Positions 6,851 to 7,548 of a stretch of 7,548 nucleotides of DNA are shown here, piece after piece. How positions within the stretch are numbered: the stretch's first letter is position 1; every line of letters begins with the position of its first letter. This stretch comes from an uncultured Parabacteroides sp. (GTDB lineage Bacteria > Bacteroidota > Bacteroidia > Bacteroidales > Tannerellaceae). Under the pieces are notes generated by a model. That model searched no databases and was not told where the DNA came from. It saw only the letters and a program-made list of their open reading frames with translations. Made by a program: the position numbers and the translations under genes. Location of the stretch: NCBI GenBank assembly GCA_900552415.1, contig USAD01000136.1, positions 1 through 7,548 of the forward strand. The letters are read 5' to 3'.

Positions 6851-7548
6851 TCAGCGGGGCATATTCCGGTCGAGGAAGGCGGCGAAGGCCTCGCGGTAGG
6901 CGTCGGTGACGCGGATCACCTCGTCGCCGATGTAGACGCAGTTGTTGCGGTCGACGGCCCGGATCTTGTCGAGGGCGATGATGTAGGAGCGGTGCACCCG
7001 CATGAAGCGGTCGGTAGGCAGCATCTCCTCGACCGACTTCATCGTGAGGTGGGTGATAACGGGGCGCCGCTCGCCCTCGAGGTAGATGGTCACGTAGTCC
7101 TTCAGGCCGCTGACGTACAGGATCTTGTCGAAATCCACCTGGCGCAGCATGTTGTCGACGCGGATGAACATGCTCGTCTGGCGTGGCGGCTCGTCGGCGG
7201 GGGCGGCGTCGCGGCCGAACCACTGGCGGGCCTTCGCGATGGCGGCGAGGAACTTCTGGTAGCGGATCGGCTTCAGCAGGAAGTCGAGGGCGTTCACCTC
7301 GTAGCTGTCGTAGGCGTATTGCTTGAAGGCGGTGGTGAAGATGATCCGCGTGGCGGGGGGCACCTGCCGCGAGAGGTTGAGCCCGTCGAGGTCGGGCATC
7401 TGGATATCGAGGAAAAGGAGATCGACTTCCAGATGGTCGAGTGCCTCGAGCGCTTCCACGGGGTCATTGAACGAGGCGGCCAGTTCAAGCCCCTCGGTAC
7501 GTGCGACGAAGTTCTCCAGCATCTTGACGGCCTGGGGCTCGTCATCTA
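6851..7548 (-). CDS. LytTR-family response regulator (N-terminus cut by window edge)
   Basis: This two-component response regulator has an N-terminal receiver domain and a C-terminal LytTR DNA-binding domain. The frame runs through the window edge. The codons 7546-7523 read DDEPQAVK before an internal ATG at 7522, and DDE is the acidic pocket of receivers. The true start is therefore a few residues outside the window and the ATG at 7522 is not the start. The phosphoacceptor Asp is in LFLDIQMPD (codon 7406-7408), the conserved Thr is in IIFTTAF, and the conserved Lys is in FLLKPI (codon 7271-7273). After a linker rich in Pro and Ala (GRDAAPADEPPRQ), the LytTR domain runs from SMFIRVDNML to the end, with ILYVSGLKDYVTIY and RFMRVHRSYII typical of the family. 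A LytS/YehU-type sensor kinase is often the neighbour and would lie beyond the edge. GC content is high (one sampled line is 73%). Confidence 0.95.
   Translation of the reverse strand, partial: DDEPQAVKMLENFVARTEGLELAASFNDPVEALEALDHLEVDLLFLDIQMPDLDGLNLSRQVPPATRIIFTTAFKQYAYDSYEVNALDFLLKPIRYQKFLAAIAKARQWFGRDAAPADEPPRQTSMFIRVDNMLRQVDFDKILYVSGLKDYVTIYLEGERRPVITHLTMKSVEEMLPTDRFMRVHRSYIIALDKIRAVDRNNCVYIGDEVIRVTDAYREAFAAFLDRNMPR

Noticed and set aside
7520..7522. ATG at 7522 as the start of the response regulator
   Set aside because: The frame continues upstream to the window edge and encodes DDEPQAVK, the conserved receiver N-terminal acidic pocket, so this Met is internal.

Overview
The window looks like chromosomal DNA from a member of the Bacteroidales. 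The evidence is a full-length cobalamin-dependent methionine synthase, SmpB, a Yip1-type membrane protein, an HU-like/DUF4469 protein of a type known mainly from Bacteroidota, a LytTR response regulator, and a good match to the Bacteroides-type promoter (TTG, 20 bp, TAATTTTGC). Base composition is moderately GC-rich for this order. Sampled 60-base lines give about 50-55% GC on the left and 62-73% in the right-hand genes. I cannot name a genus from sequence alone; a GC-richer member of the order is the most I would say.

Layout: positions 1-122 hold the last 39 codons of a plus-strand gene whose product ends like an outer-membrane beta-barrel. A 97-bp gap carries a promoter. Then comes a tight plus-strand run of four genes: a Yip1-family membrane protein (220-786), smpB (802-1263), a two-Gate-domain membrane protein (about 1273-2220) and metH (2230-5916). 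The gaps inside this run are 15, 3-9 and 9 bp, so it is probably one operon read from the promoter near 164-195. No cobalamin or SAM riboswitch is visible before metH.

The right part is on the minus strand. An HU-like DNA-binding/DUF4469 gene (6655 to 5903) meets metH tail to tail, and the two coding regions share 14 bp. Upstream of it lies a 195-bp AT-richer gap (6656-6850). Beyond that is a LytTR response regulator (6851 to the window edge), which lacks only its first few residues.

The most striking non-coding signal is in this gap. It is an array of seven half-sites, TTGGATA alternating with its reverse complement TATCCA(A), spaced exactly 11 bp apart (same-orientation copies every 22 bp, 6740-6812). 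The array overlaps and lies just upstream of a possible promoter for the HU-like gene. It looks like an operator for a protein binding along one DNA face with regular helical phasing. The adjacent response regulator and the HU-like protein itself are the obvious candidate ligands, but neither is proven. A second point of interest is the MetH activation domain: a histidine replaces the aspartate that contacts AdoMet in E. coli MetH, and an inserted segment carries an HGCDAC motif.
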